Notes: generated by a model not told the origin, from the letters alone. DNA of 64,000 nt from Neodiprion pinetum (GCF_021155775.2 NC_060238.1:4140001-4204000), one strand, 5' to 3'; shown: positions 13,346-25,568, counted from the stretch's first letter. Program-made: numbers and translations.

Positions 13346-14699
13346 TATGTTTCTGCGATTTCTTCACGTCACACGATCGTAACAATGATTTTTAACAACG
13401 ACTTCCTTGATTCGGAGCTGATTCGGTGAAAGTTTTATTTATCTATGAATCCAAGTATTTTGAACTGTTCAAAATTGAAAAGGCAGCGACAAAATTAAGA
13501 TTCTGAATTCTTAATTTCGAGATTGCCAACAACTTTTCAAACTTTTCAGAAGTTTTTCAATCGTGTTGGGCAAAAACTGTATTTATGGAAAATAATTCAG
13601 AGCGTAGTTTTCGCTTCAAACTTGAGAATCTATTTGGAAGAAGATAAGAAAAAAAAAAAAAAACGCAAACTCTGTCGTGATAGAAATGTGCTAATTTAAG
13701 CGAATCTTGTGGAATTTCAGTGGAACGATATCATCTGAACTAACTTTGGAAAAATAATATAAAAAGCACGAATTTTTGAATTTCAAGTGTTGTCAGCCAC
13801 TGCAATCATCAACAAATTCAATGAAATCACATTGTACCGAATTATCTTTTGAATCAAGTATCTACACTCGCTATAATCATACTAATTTTCGTCATAGATA
13901 TTTATTGTCAGTTCATAAGAAACTGAATTAGAAAGAAACACTTTGTTGCGATGAAAAATTTTCCCGTCACGATTAACGAATAAAAAAAAATTGCATTACA
14001 CCTGATAAAAGTTGATAAAACTTCGCTCTTTCTTAACTTGAAAAAGAAAATTATAATAATAATAACCATAACCGTAAAATAATGACCGTAGTTTTTTCAA
14101 TCAAAGTAAAATTCGCAGTTTTCAACTTGTTCACTTGAAATTTCGAGAATATTATTTCACCTGACTTGAACTCGTTAAAACTTTTGTATCGAAATACTTC
14201 CATCTTCAAAAGCATTTTTCATTGTACAAATATAACCAACGTGCAGAGAGTTTATGCATCCCAAAATTCCAACAACTCGCACAATCGCTCGAGAATTTTT
14301 TAAGGTGAATTTCAGAGGTGAAATTTTCACCGACAATATTCGACCCTTGTTGTCTACTGTACTCTTGAATAAGTAATTTCAACGTATAGCTTCTCTTTTC
14401 TCCGAGTGCATTATCCGCTCTGCTGTATGCATAATCAGTATACATGTACAGTCATACAATATATATATATATATACCGAAACAAGCAGACGTTGTGCAGT
14501 TTTGAATGTTTGCGAAAACCGAGAAAGGAGCTTGAAGCTTCTGCGGAGGAATTCGCTGGTTTAATGGCAATATAATAATAAACGGTCTGCAAACCCGCGC
14601 GCATTAAAAGCAACGTGCTCCATATAACTCGAAGGGAAATTATCGCGAGGGAATAATTTGTGCTGCAGAAATTCATGTATATGTATATGTATATATATA

Positions 14700-15233
14700 T
14701 GGGTCATTCCATACCAAATCACCCAGCTCGTGACGCTAATCGTTATCAATTTTGTCTTCATTTTTTCACATGATCAACCTCAAAAAAATGTTTCACGATT
14801 TTTTCTGTTCAACCATTTTTTTCAAATTAATGATTTAATTTTTGAGATAAAAAATAAACATTGCAAGGTTTGGTTATGAGTCGGTTTCAAATTTCTGCAA
14901 CTTTTTTTTTTAGAACGATTCAAATTGTTGAATCTTCAACAATTCAACATAATGTTACGATATTAGATGTTTGAGGTCGATTTCATCGTTGAAAATCGCG
15001 ATAGCCGAATGAAACCTCAAGAAGTTCATTTTCCAAATTAAAATACGTGGTATAAATTTTTTTTTTTTTTTTAATGGACATTGTTGAGATAGATTTAATA
15101 ATTCGTTGAAAACAATTGTTTGAAAGAAAAAAATTCTTGCTTTTAAAATGATGTTGAGTATGTGAAAAAATATGAATAAAATCTGTAACACGGTTTGGGT
15201 CACAGACTAAGTGATTTGGCATGGAATGAACCG
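14700..15233. mobile_element. Foldback MITE with GGGTCATTCC ends, about 533 bp
   Basis: The left end GGGTCATTCCATACCAAATC is mirrored by GATTTGGCATGGAATGAACC at the right end. Arms remain complementary inward: the left ATTTTTTCACATGATCAACC matches the reverse complement of the right ATGTTGAGTATGTGAAAAAAT. It sits beside an AT-rich tract on its left. It shares terminal consensus with 4159-4849 but the interiors differ. Confidence 0.85.
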
Positions 15234-15552
15234 TATGTATAACATTCTACAGACACGTATGATAAATCATGTTTGAAGCTGAAATATGTAAGGGGCGTCA
15301 GGGTATTTCGGAATCTGAAAGTCGCCGAGGATTCATGAAAAAGTCGATAGTGGATACATAAAATATCGGAGCGATCAAACCCTCGTCAATTAGCTATATG
15401 TATAGATTTTTCACTGGCATGCCGGCACCGAGAACAGCTTTTTTCTTCGATGAATGAAGAAGAAAAATGAAATAAAATTTCTACACGTGCGAACTCTGCA
15501 CGAAACTGTGAAATTTTCTCTAAATATTATCCCGCGATGATCTGGAATCTGG

Positions 15553-16012
15553 AATGAATTAATCGAGTCGAAAAAAACAATCAAACACGACTCGATTGAA
15601 TCGGTTAAAATTAATCGATTAATCAATTATTCCGTATTTTTTTGAAACTGTGAATTTGAAACCAAAATTTCGTAAATTTCAGTACGTAGTCTTAATAGCG
15701 GCAAAGTTTTTTGATAATTTACAGTTTCATTCAAAATATTTTTCAATTTCAGATGAAAATATTCATTCTACTTTCACTTGTTGTGTCAAATCTGTACTTA
15801 GTAAGTAAAACAGTGATAATAATTGATACTTTGATCACATAAATTGATATTGTACCGCACCGTTGTTGGGAGTAAAAAATTAAAACTGATTGTGCGGAAA
15901 AATAATCGAATGGGTAGATAAATCGAGTTTGAAAAATGATCGATTATGCTCGATTATTAGAGGAAAAATGATTTATTTAATAAAAAATCGATAATTTTCG
16001 GGTCATTCTTGT
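15553..16012 (+). repeat. Dispersed TCGATTAATCGA repeat, copy 2
   Basis: Second copy of the family at 8251-8670, same orientation, about 460 bp. Shared blocks include TTTCAGATGAAAATATTCAT and CTTAATAGCGG. No coding content was seen. Confidence 0.75.
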
Positions 16013-17193
16013 AGGTCATAATATTTCGGCGAAACGATCACGGCCCAGGCATATTTTACTCGCTATTTTTATTACGCAACCTCGTTCGATTTTCCCTGCA
16101 CGAGCATGAAGCGGCAGCTTTTCGCCTCGAGATTTTTAACCCGGATACATATATTTGTAATCGTTCCGATATCAGGTCACGTTTCGACGGACGTGCAGAA
16201 GGTCGAAAAAAAATACCACGCGTGCATGTCGAGGGTTGAAAAAATAAAAAAGAGAAAAAAAAAAGAAAGAGAGAAAGAGGCAGATTCAACCCCTTCGATA
16301 TTCTCCTATCGAATCGAACCGAAGCGGACCAACTCGAAGTCGAGATAACTCCTCGGGTTAGCCGCGCTTCGCCTTGCGCAGCCAACTCTTTAGACTCGAG
16401 AGATAAATCAAAAGCAACTGCTGATAAGTAAAATGTCTGAAGATTTATTATAAGACACGACCATTCTCCAATATTCCCCAAAGATATTCTCGAACCGGTG
16501 ACTCGCCAATTCTTTTCCCATTCGCGTTTCGGGGGACGAAACAAAAAAACAGGGGTTGAAAAACGTCGTGCTTGCAGAAATCGCGAAAACTATTATACGT
16601 CGATCAATTTATCCGATCGAGGAATTTGAAGTGAAGAAATTTTCGCACAATTCGTGAGGCGTGCTTGAAATTTATGCAAATATTTAAATTCCGATTGTAT
16701 CGTGCGTTTGTAGAAAAAAAAAAAAAATGGAAGTTCGCACGAAACTCTGATTTGATGTTCGCGATTGTATGAAGTACCAAATGTGGGAATAGAAATTTTT
16801 ACCAACAGTTTTATCGATAAGAAGTATCACCAGAATTTTCAAAACAGTATGAAATTCACATTGTTTCGTCCTCTGTGAAAAAAAGGCTAAGACTGTAGAT
16901 TCAATTTTTCAAAAAAAAAAAAATAACACGGTTTTATCATTTTGCGAAAATTGTAATAATCACCTTGCGAATATAATCCGTTTAATTTTCATACTAACAT
17001 TTTCGTGGAGTAAACATGTAGTTGAAAACAAAGCTGAGGGAAGTTTACCCAAAAGATGAAAATGAACGAGCGAAAACTTGCGAACAAAATTGTATAGGCA
17101 TTGTCCGGTTCCGAGCGAGCAGCTTTCCTACCTCGAGCACGTGAATTGTCCACGTACATACATAACTACCAAATGCATGTATAGACGGAGACG

Positions 17194-17214
17194 AAGAGAG
17201 AGAGAGAGAGAGAG
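17194..17214. repeat. GA microsatellite
   Basis: (GA)n of about 10 units. Confidence 0.85.
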
Positions 17215-17374
17215 TCGGACGATGATGAGAGCACCGGAATCGGGTCCGTCCACACAATGTAATTCCTACCCCGAGTTGTGTAAGTTTGATAATTTTACGT
17301 CCGCGTGCAAACTCCGAACTTCAGCGAGTAGGCAGTGGATGAGAGTTTATCTCCCTCTCGGACGAGTGCTTTTC

Positions 17375-17375
<1 letters not shown>

Positions 17376-17430
<55 letters not shown>
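17376..17430. repeat. TA microsatellite
   Basis: About 27 near-perfect TA units, a likely polymorphic and melting-prone tract some 1.6 kb before the first visible exon. Confidence 0.92.
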
Positions 17431-17623
17431 CAGTGAAAGGTATAAGGGTATACACCCTTGTATTCCATATCCATCCACTGCAACAGCGTTTCGATTTAGG
17501 TATAACACGCTACACGGCAGAAGTTTGAAAACCTAGCTGTGCAACTAGATGATAAACTGGCTAAAGTTTTGTGAGAAATTTTTCCACCGTACATTCCGGT
17601 TCGTAGTAAATAAATATAGGCTG

Positions 17624-18056
17624 CACTGAGAGAAATTTCATTTGTTACAGTAGCTAGAAAAATTGAGTAAAACAGGTATCGTTAAAAAAATTTTTTGAAT
17701 ATTGTTGGAATTACAAAACAATTTGGTACAAGTAACTTTAAATACTTATGTTTAATTATAGTTTTCAGAATAATATTTCCTGGTCACTTCGATATTAAAT
17801 CTATTTGTTTAGTTTACTACATTTTTCACGGGCAAACGAAAGCTTGGGACATCGATCAGTTGTTCTACCGAAATCAAATTGCCGAAATAGTTACAAGAAA
17901 ATATAGTACAGATGACCATGAAAAAAAAAATAATACAAAATATAGCTACAAAATGAATTTTCATTCTGCACCCACGACTGTATTTTTTGATTACGGTGAG
18001 GAATGAAAATAATTGGAGAATTTATTGAGTAGCAACGAATTGAAGTTTCTCAAATG
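17624..18056 (+). mobile_element. MITE family 1, copy 2, diverged
   Basis: This copy starts CACTGAGAGAAATTTCATTT and keeps ATTGAGTAAAACAGGTATCG near the 5' end. The middle is heavily diverged. It ends with a decayed TTTCTCAAATG. TG flanks both ends (17622-17623 and 18057-18058). It lies about 1 kb upstream of the Ig1 exon. Confidence 0.75.
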
Positions 18057-18288
18057 TGTAGAATCCTCCATGTGTCGAAAAGAATCATAAAGAATGCGGT
18101 ACCAGCTACTGCTTGGATAAATCAATAAAATATCCGAACGCAACGACGAACGGACGACGGTGGGTCAATCTGACCCTTGACTCAACTTGTGACGCCAGTT
18201 CGGCCTGGAGGGCTAGAACGGGTTCGGGGCAAGGTTTGGGATCCTCATTTCACGACCTATTGACTTCACGGTCACCGCACAATGCGCT

Positions 18289-18312
18289 TCTCTCGCTCTC
18301 TCTCTCTCTCTT
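18289..18312. repeat. TC microsatellite
   Basis: Short (TC)n tract. Confidence 0.8.
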
Positions 18313-18438
18313 TATCTCTTTATTTCTCTTCCTCGGAGTGAAGGTTCCAGCTACCATAATTTTGTGGTTCCGGAAACCGAAACCCCGAAAAAGATTCGGA
18401 TCCTCGCTCAGAGTCGACAAAACCCAAATGAATTTAAG

Positions 18439-18758
18439 TAGAATAGCTGTGCAGATTCCGTTACCGACATTTTACCGACACTCAAGCCAAGACGCAAAAC
18501 CTTTTTGTAGAATGGGTTTGCGGTAGGGGATGTTCCCAGTCTGGCTTAATTTATCCATCATCGGATCGAGGACTGCGAAAAATGTTGATCTTGTACCAAT
18601 TCTTGCAATTTACGCTGACGAATAGTTCTCGTAATCGTTCGACAGATTTTGACGTGACTGGAAAGTGAGGCGTTGGGAAACAAGTTTCTGTCTTGGCTCA
18701 AGTGTCGGTAAAATTTCGGTAAAGGAATCTGTGCTCAGAATCGGCATAGCTATTCTGC
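18439..18758. mobile_element. Inverted-repeat element around TTTACCGACACT arms
   Basis: The left arm (18439-18492) runs from AGAATAGCTGTGC through CCGACATTTTACCGACACT to CAAGCCAAGAC. It is complementary to the right arm (18690-18758), which runs from GTCTTGGCTCAAGTGTCGG to GGCATAGCTATTCT. The spacer is about 197 bp. The right arm and the sequence after it (to about 18925) are repeated in the same orientation at 21168-21405. I read this as a small non-autonomous element or part of one. Confidence 0.7.
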
Positions 18759-19059
18759 TGTTTGATTTCATTACGCAGTTACGATTTTCTCATAAAATGC
18801 TTGCTGAATGATCGAACGTAAGACAGTTTGCAAAAATTTCAAACTCTTTTTCTTTCAACTGCAATCCATATTATCATTTTTAGGGTGATTTCGACTATAG
18901 GTTTGTGGAATAACGTAACGAATTTCAAAAATAAAAAAAAAATTAAAATCACTATTAAAGAAAAATATCGGAAAAATCAGACGACCTTGTTTTTATTCTT
19001 TTTTTTCCAACAATTGCACCGACATCGGTTGTAAATTCGCGTTAACTTTTGTGTTTCAG

Positions 19060-19262
19060 CTACGATGCGAGGAATCGTCTCGGCAAAGCGAAGCTTTGGA
19101 GCGCACCCCAATTTTGGGGTAACCGCGCCTTATTCCGGGCGACGTCGCCGGCTCAATTATTGGTCCAGGATCTGCGAGAGAGCGACGAAGGGGTCTACAG
19201 ATGCAGGGTGGACTTCCGGAACTCCCCGACCCGGAACCTAAAGGTCAACTTCACGGTTATCG
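19060..19262 (+). CDS. Sidestep-family Ig protein, exon for second half of Ig domain 1 (partial gene)
   Basis: This internal exon encodes 67 residues of a V-type immunoglobulin domain. The peptide opens with YDARNRLGKAKLW, has FRATSPAQLLVQDL in the middle, then DEGVYRC (residues 42-48), the D-x-G-x-Y-x-C motif around the second Ig cysteine, and ends RVDFRNSPTRNLKVNFTVI. The CRVDF plus SPTRN string before the inter-domain linker is typical of the insect Sidestep family, cell-surface partners of Beaten-path receptors in axon guidance and synapse choice. A pyrimidine-rich acceptor ending TTTCAG precedes base 19060, which completes a codon. The donor is ATCG|GTGAGT, leaving one base of the next codon (phase 1). 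That G joins the TT of the exon at 49690 to give valine. The exon for the first cysteine and signal peptide was not found upstream. Other insect Ig proteins (nephrin-, hemicentin- or kirre-like names) are possible database labels. The exon call is strong and the family call good. Confidence 0.9.
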
Positions 19263-21090
19263 GTGAGTGTTACACTCTGCAAAATTCTGTCTTCGTCATC
19301 CTCGGGAAAAGCCTTCAGGGCAGGATTAAATTACAAGTTTCGAGGGTCCCGAACACCACTGCCAAGAAATCCTGGAACCGAATCCGTGACAGATCCCGAA
19401 TATCTTTGCTTCACGACCCACGCCCGGATTATACCGAGTTACGTGCGGGTTTTTGTATTACAAAAAAAAAAAAGAAAAAAAATTATTTCTCGTATGTGTT
19501 CAACACTGAGAAAAATAGAATATTTTTTGAACTGTTTTTTTTTTTCTTGTTAGGACACTCGTCAAAAATTTATTTTTTACCTTCAACCCAAGCCTCGTGA
19601 AACCGGAACTTGGTATAAAATTGTGAAAGGTGACTCGTCCGGTTTGAATTTTTCAAATACTCTGACTAATCTGACATACTTTTTAATTTCCTTTAATCTT
19701 CTTTCGTAAACGAGCAAATTATGCGCGAATTGATCAAAGCTCGATGTCTGCTGGTAAGAAACAAAAAATAAATAAAAAAAAATCTAAAAATTGGAAATGC
19801 AGGGTAAGTTGTAAAAAGCAGATACTTGCGAATTCTGTAAGCCTCTGAAAATCTTCGGTCAACATTTGTTATCGAGGGTACTCTGTGAATAACAAATATT
19901 TAAGTCTAATTATCTCTTTTTCTTTATATTCTGCCTAAGCTGTTTGCTCAGCTCGTTACACTCAATTTTTTCGCTTATCAATCCTTCTGCTCACATTTCA
20001 CTCACATTTTTTACGTCTCTTTGATCAATCAACTGCGGGTACAAACTTTGAATACATAACAACGCGTAATGTACCCGTTTTCAAAAGCTGAACTCTGTTT
20101 TTCAAACAACAATTTTTATTGTATAAAAAAAAATTCTACAAGCATTACAAATCTTAGAAAACTTGAAGCTATTTTCACCTTCGTTCTCTTCTCACAACGG
20201 AATTGTAAAGCTTTGACTTCTTGTTCATATTTTACTTTTACACGCGGAAAAACTGTATGCGCAAAAACTCGTCACCATAAAATTCCGCGCAGTACCTAAT
20301 GCAGTGTGAAAATTTTATCAACCATAAAATAAGCATGTGAGGTATGAAATTCGTGTAAAATTGTGGTGTGAAATTCAGTAAAATTCCAAATTAAATTGAG
20401 CGAGGGTCAAAAAGTGAAATGGCTGCGAATTAGGAGGGTCACAACATCGAATTATCGAAAATGCGAATATTTAATTATAAGCATCTAATTTTGAAACATA
20501 GACAGCTGGAGTGTAGAATAGTCGAATTGCGGAAGGATTAAAAATATAGTAAATAGAAATTTAAGTTAGGGAATCGTAGAAATAAATGTAGAAATTTAGG
20601 CAGAGAAATACAGAAGTTTGGGTGGGAATGTAGAAAATCAGAATAAAGAATCCTAAGAATATATGTAGAAGTATAGAAAAGTACAAAAATACTGAAGATT
20701 AGTTATTTTGGTCGTTTATATCTTTATTTTCTGTCTGTTTTCTTCGATCGATGACGTGGATGTAAAATTGTAGAAAGATTGGAAATAAATGAGTCACCAT
20801 GTCGAATTTTCAAAGACGCAAATATCTCGTTTTACGCAATTTTGAAAATCTTGAAAGTCGAAACGTAGAAAAGTCAGAATGTAAAATGTTGAAGTATAGA
20901 AGATCGGAATATAAAATCGTCGTCGGTATTTTGCTATATTCTCATCAATTCGTAAGATTCTATGTTACAGCTTTCTGTATTTCGACTTTTCTATACATCT
21001 CGAAAATTCTGCTAAACAAACCTTACTTTTTCTTCGTCAAAATTCATGACCCTTCCATTGACTGATCTCTACAGAACGCACAGTGAAAGA

Positions 21091-21136
21091 ACCAAGGGGT
21101 AAAAAACAACAATCCTACTTTCTCGAAGAAGTTCAG
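21091..21136 (+). repeat. 46-bp direct repeat, left copy
   Basis: Starts AACCAAGGGGTAAAAAACAA and ends near GAAGTTCA. A closely similar copy lies at 21488-21533, so the pair brackets about 350 bp that include the TCAAGTGTCGG repeat. Confidence 0.75.
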
Positions 21137-21167
21137 TAAAGTGCGGCATTTGGGGGGCAGGTTTGTG

Positions 21168-21405
21168 TTTTGACTCAAGTGTCGGCAAAATGTCGGTGAC
21201 GGAATCTCTGCCTAGAACTGACATAGCTATCCGACTAATTTAATTTTATTGCCCAGTTCCAACTTTTCTGACGAAATGTTTGCTGAATGATCGAACGTAA
21301 GACAGTTTCTAAAGATTTCAAACCCTTTTTTCGAACACGAATCTACATCGTCGTTCCGAAAACCATCTCGACCACAGTTTTGTGGGATGAATCTGAAAGA
21401 ATAAG
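21168..21405 (+). repeat. Second copy of the TCAAGTGTCGG repeat
   Basis: This matches 18690-18925 in direct orientation. Shared strings include CTCAAGTGTCGG, ATAGCTAT and GCTGAATGATCGAACGTAAG. It is about 2.2 kb after the Ig1 exon, inside the large intron. Confidence 0.75.
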
Positions 21406-21487
21406 TTGATCTCTTAATTTTTAATACCCCCCCCAATTTTTTTCGAGCAATCATTTGCCGTGGAAGAAAGAACGCGGAGTAAAAAAA

Positions 21488-21533
21488 CCAAGGGGTAAAA
21501 AACAAAAGTCCTGCTTTCTCGGACGAGTTCATT
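21488..21533 (+). repeat. 46-bp direct repeat, right copy
   Basis: Partner of 21091-21136. It begins AACCAAGGGGTAAAAAACAA and ends CGAGTTCA. Confidence 0.75.
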
Positions 21534-22660
21534 CGGTAACTTCGGTCAACATATTGAAAGATAAGAATAGCTGGGGGTCAAAGTTGGCAACCGATTGATA
21601 CGCTTCGGCTTTGCCACCCCGAAACGACTTGTCGTCTTCTTGCTTATCGTTTATCCTCCCCCCGCTTTCGAGGTTACTCGACCCTCGGGACGTCGCTGGA
21701 CATCCTTGAGAATCCCGGGATTCGACGCGGGCTGTCAGACCCGTCGACGTTGACGGCAGTCCGGGGATTTCCTTCGTCACTGCGGGCATTCGCCATCTTG
21801 AAGAGCCGAAGGTCAGCCGGGGGGGGGATTCCAACGTCTTTATTTAATAGCGTCAGTCCGATTCCCTCTCAGCCTTTTTCCCTGCACGTCAAAACACGCC
21901 GAAAATCAAGAGAGGAATCAAAACTGGTTGTAAGTTCCTTTTTTAACAAGAAGAAAACAAAATAAAAAAAAAAATGAGTAAAAAATGCATAAAAAACACA
22001 CGAAAGTATGTACGTAATTAATTATTTAAAAAAAAATTTTTTTTTCATTTTCTTCAATTTCTATACTCAATTATCGTCGATCGTCGATCAATGACGACGA
22101 TTCAGATTGATTCAATGAACAATGCGTTGAAACGTTTCGCAATATGAAGATAACAAATAGTTATTCACGTACTGTAGCAAAATATTTATTTATTTTGATT
22201 CCGTTTGGTCAATTATACGTGAATCGAAAATATTGTTTTCGAAGTAATCAAAGTTTTGTTGCGTATCATGAAATACAAAAAAATCGGCGTTTTTTGTGCG
22301 ACGAAAAAAACTTGAGAACTTTTTTTAAATGTGATTCAGTTGATTTGAAGGAAAAAAATTTCTATTGTGTATACTATCAGATGAATCGTATTGTTGAAAC
22401 AAAAAATTGATTCCTTGATATGTTTGAATAAGGTTGGGTAAACAAGATTTTAATTTAGATTCTATGGGAAATAGTCAAATTTTATAGCAATTGATGAACT
22501 TTTCTGATTTTAAGAAATTTTATCGAATTTAAACAAACTTTTCTCTAAATGTAGAAGACGAATTGAGTTATTCTTAAGAAAACGTCACCACTTTTTTTTT
22601 TAATCAAACGAACGTGGCATTTCTGAATTGGAAAATTTATTTGATCTCACACACTTTTGA

Positions 22661-22720
22661 ATACTCAATTAATGATTGATGGATTCTAAAATACTCAATT
22701 AATGATTGATGGATTCTATT
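22661..22720 (+). repeat. Perfect 30-bp tandem duplication
   Basis: Two adjacent copies of a 30-bp unit starting ATACTCAATTAATGATTGAT. Identity is almost complete, so the duplication appears recent. Confidence 0.9.
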
Positions 22721-23513
22721 GAATGAGCATAATTCCAACCAACCAAAATACTTGTGTTTTTAAGTCATAAGCGATTTGATTGAACAAGCATTGAAGAAAG
22801 AATTTGGTTAATTCGGTTGAATTTCAGTTAATTGAATACAACTGTGAAATATAATGACAGATTTTAAAAGTCTGGAAAGAATCTAAATTAAGTTGGGGGA
22901 AAAAAAATCTCGCGCAAGGACTGAGAATTATTAAATATTAGGTACGGTTAAAAATCCAAATTGTAAAATAAAGTGCAACGCGATGTTTTAATAACCGATG
23001 GATATCCGAATACTTCCGGTCCGTTTTTCGATAACAAATCCGATAATAAATCGATTGCACGAAATGGGAAAAAATAAACAAAAAGTATTATATAGGGACT
23101 GAATCCATCGTTGATAAGATTAAATATGAATAATATTTTGTCGGATGAAAAATTTCGCCGTTTATCCGCCTAAACTTGAATTCAATGGATTATTTTCAGC
23201 TTGACGTAATGCAGAGTGAAGTATCGCGATATAAGACTTGTCGTTTACCGAAAGAACTGTTTGATTGTAGTTGAAAAGTTGTAACGACGGGTCGTTAGGC
23301 CCCCGATGCGTGTGCCTTGAATTCGGAACTCTTAACAAATTTGTTCTCCTTTTCCTTAACTTCGAGTTTCAGTTCCGTGTCTCTTTTCCATTCCGTATAC
23401 ATTAAAGAAGGGAACGGCCTTAGATTCATCTCGAGTTCCTCGCGTATCACGGTGAAAAAACCCTGAGACGAGGTTTCCGCTTTTCCGGTGGAAAAAATAA
23501 CCGAGGCTGAAAT

Positions 23514-23515
<2 letters not shown>

Positions 23516-23543
<28 letters not shown>
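23516..23543. repeat. GA microsatellite
   Basis: (GA)n of about 13 units. Confidence 0.85.
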
Positions 23544-23544
<1 letters not shown>

Positions 23545-23663
23545 CGAAGAATGGATGAGGCTTTAAAAGTTTAATTTTTCACACATTTTCTGTCATACTT
23601 CTTCCGCCCTGACCCGACCTCCTCTCCCCATCTCTTCCGCATGGCAAATGTCCTCCACATACG

Positions 23664-23684
23664 TGCCGCCGCCGCCGCCGCCAC
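23664..23684. repeat. GCC trinucleotide tract
   Basis: About six GCC units, unusual in this A+T-rich sequence. Confidence 0.8.
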
Positions 23685-25173
23685 GCCGAGAACCTTTCTT
23701 TACAATTCCACCCTCCGTTCTAACTGGGCGAAAAAAAATGAAAAAGAAGGGAAGGGAAAAAAATTACCACCAATGTACCACCTCTCTTCCTCCATGTTCC
23801 TCCACCCTCTCCAGGTACACACCATACGTATGTGTATACGTATTATACCTACATTCGTGTACGTCGACCCGTTATAGTCATTCCTTCTTTTTTTTTATTT
23901 TTATTTCTAGATACTTTTCTTTCTTTTTTTTTTTTTCTTCTACCTTTTCACCCCCTTTTTCCAATTTTCACTTTCCATCATTTTTTTTTCACCCTTCCCG
24001 TGGCTTGTATGCGCATAACGCAATTCTCTGAACAGTCTCTGCTCATTTTTAAATTTTATGTAATATACCGTAAGCCTGCTGGGTAACACGACAGTTCCGA
24101 GAGAATGATTTGTCATTTGTTTTTAGCATCTTTTTTTTATTTTTATAAACGATTATATTGTACCAGAAATTATTTATTTATTTTTTTTTTTTCTTTTCTC
24201 CACTTCCAATTTTTCCAACAGTTTTTGGACGACGGGTAAGATTGTTGGAAGAAAAATTATAGCCTACGTGTGTCCGAATGAATAAGGAATGAATTTCAAG
24301 CATAAGATTCCATGAGAATTGACAGATAAAAATAACAAAACTGAGATGTTTACACATTTTTTATTTACATGAGTGCATGAAAATCCTGACCACATTTAAC
24401 GTTCTTTTTAACGGCAAATATATTCGCGGTAGCAAGATTTATGTGAAAAAGAAACATTTGTTCAACCGTGAAATTAGCAGAATGTTTACATTATGCAGTG
24501 TTGTTTTCGACAAGAAGTGAAAAAGAAAATTGTGTTGATAGAGATTTTTTGGAGCTACTCGAAAGGGAAAAACTGGGTCAAAAACGAAAAATTAACAGTA
24601 CCTTGTAACCACCATTCACTTTAATTGGCATCAATGTAAAAATAAATCTTCCATTTCCATCCAACAACGACAAATTGAATTCTTCAATTATTGGAAAATT
24701 TCTGCTAATCAGACTCCGGCTAACGACGCACTACACAAAATCAGATAAATAACTTGAATCATCCCCGAGTGAGATATTATCCGAGATCTGGGTACTTTTA
24801 TGCAGTTTTACGGTTTACGGTGAGGATGAAGTTGCACTCAAATCAGCTAAATACTGGCTTTGAGATTATCTCACCGCTCGATGAACATTCTTCAATGAAA
24901 TACTCTGTCAAAGAATGCATAAAAGTTGGATAGAGAAAGTATGGAAAGAACGTGGACGGAAGATGGAACGCGAGTTCAAAGCGAAGCGACTTCTGCCGAG
25001 CGGCGTAGATACGTCAAACGAATTCTTCGCCTTCCGAAATCCGTGAGAATTTCCGCGCCACGAATAGCTGCAACTTCACCCCATCCGGATAATTCGTTAC
25101 ATCCATTTATGTCTCGCATATGCAGTACGTGGGGCGAATAGATTTGGAGCGAAAGATAGCCATCGATCGATGT

Positions 25174-25568
25174 TTAACCCTTTAACCTCAAAAATTTTCA
25201 TGTACCAGCCTTATCACAGTTTATTTACGACTTCAAATGATCTTTGTTACTTCGTATGACAATTAAAATATGGAAAAAATCTAATTTGATAGTTTTTTCG
25301 ATCTTATACCCGCCATCTTGAACTTATAAATTATCAAATTTGGACTATAGATTCATCATCAGCGACCCCAAAAACCCTGGAGTAACAAGTTTTGGCCATG
25401 ATAATCAAATTTTGATAGTTTTTTCGACTTTTTATCCGACATTTGTGGTCCGCCATCTTGGATTTGAAAGTTATCAAATTCTGATTTCAGATTCATAATC
25501 AGTGAGCCGAGTAACAATATTTAGGCCAAAACATCGAATTGAAAAATGTGTGACCGAAAGAGTTAACT
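25174..25568 (-). repeat. Dispersed repeat with AAGATGGCGGA core, copy 2
   Basis: Reverse-oriented relative of 5188-5560. It holds CGCCATCTTG twice (near 25312 and 25451) and TCATCATCAGCGACCCC, and ends CCGAAAGAGTTAACTC, which mirrors the start of copy 1. Two internal modules of about 140 bp are visible. Confidence 0.65.

Larger units (their letters stand above)
1..19059. other. Non-coding upstream region, probably intron of the Side-like gene
   Basis: I found no exon in this 19-kb stretch. The missing first half of Ig domain 1 should end with a split serine-type codon (two bases) and contain a C...W pair; I searched by eye for such an exon and did not find one. If the gene starts upstream of the window, this is intron of at least 19 kb. 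The open frames present are short, low-complexity (F/S/K-rich from T and A runs) and lack recognisable domains. Listed separately are the repeats I could delimit. Stretches 2100-3650, 5950-7900, 10150-12500 and 13350-14650 show only A+T-rich sequence with homopolymer runs. Confidence 0.6.

Noticed and set aside
16056..16544. 162-codon minus-strand open frame
   Set aside because: Contains a long F/L/S run from a poly-purine tract, no domain, no splice context. It is probably a chance frame.
19503..19530. CACTGAGAAAAATAGAATAT resembling a MITE terminus just after the Ig1 exon
   Set aside because: No family 1 interior and no partner end nearby. Probably chance or a short remnant.
21529..21834. 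101-codon minus-strand open frame in a G+C-rich patch
   Set aside because: Arginine/serine-rich with no domain or splice evidence. The patch includes a run of G and looks non-coding.
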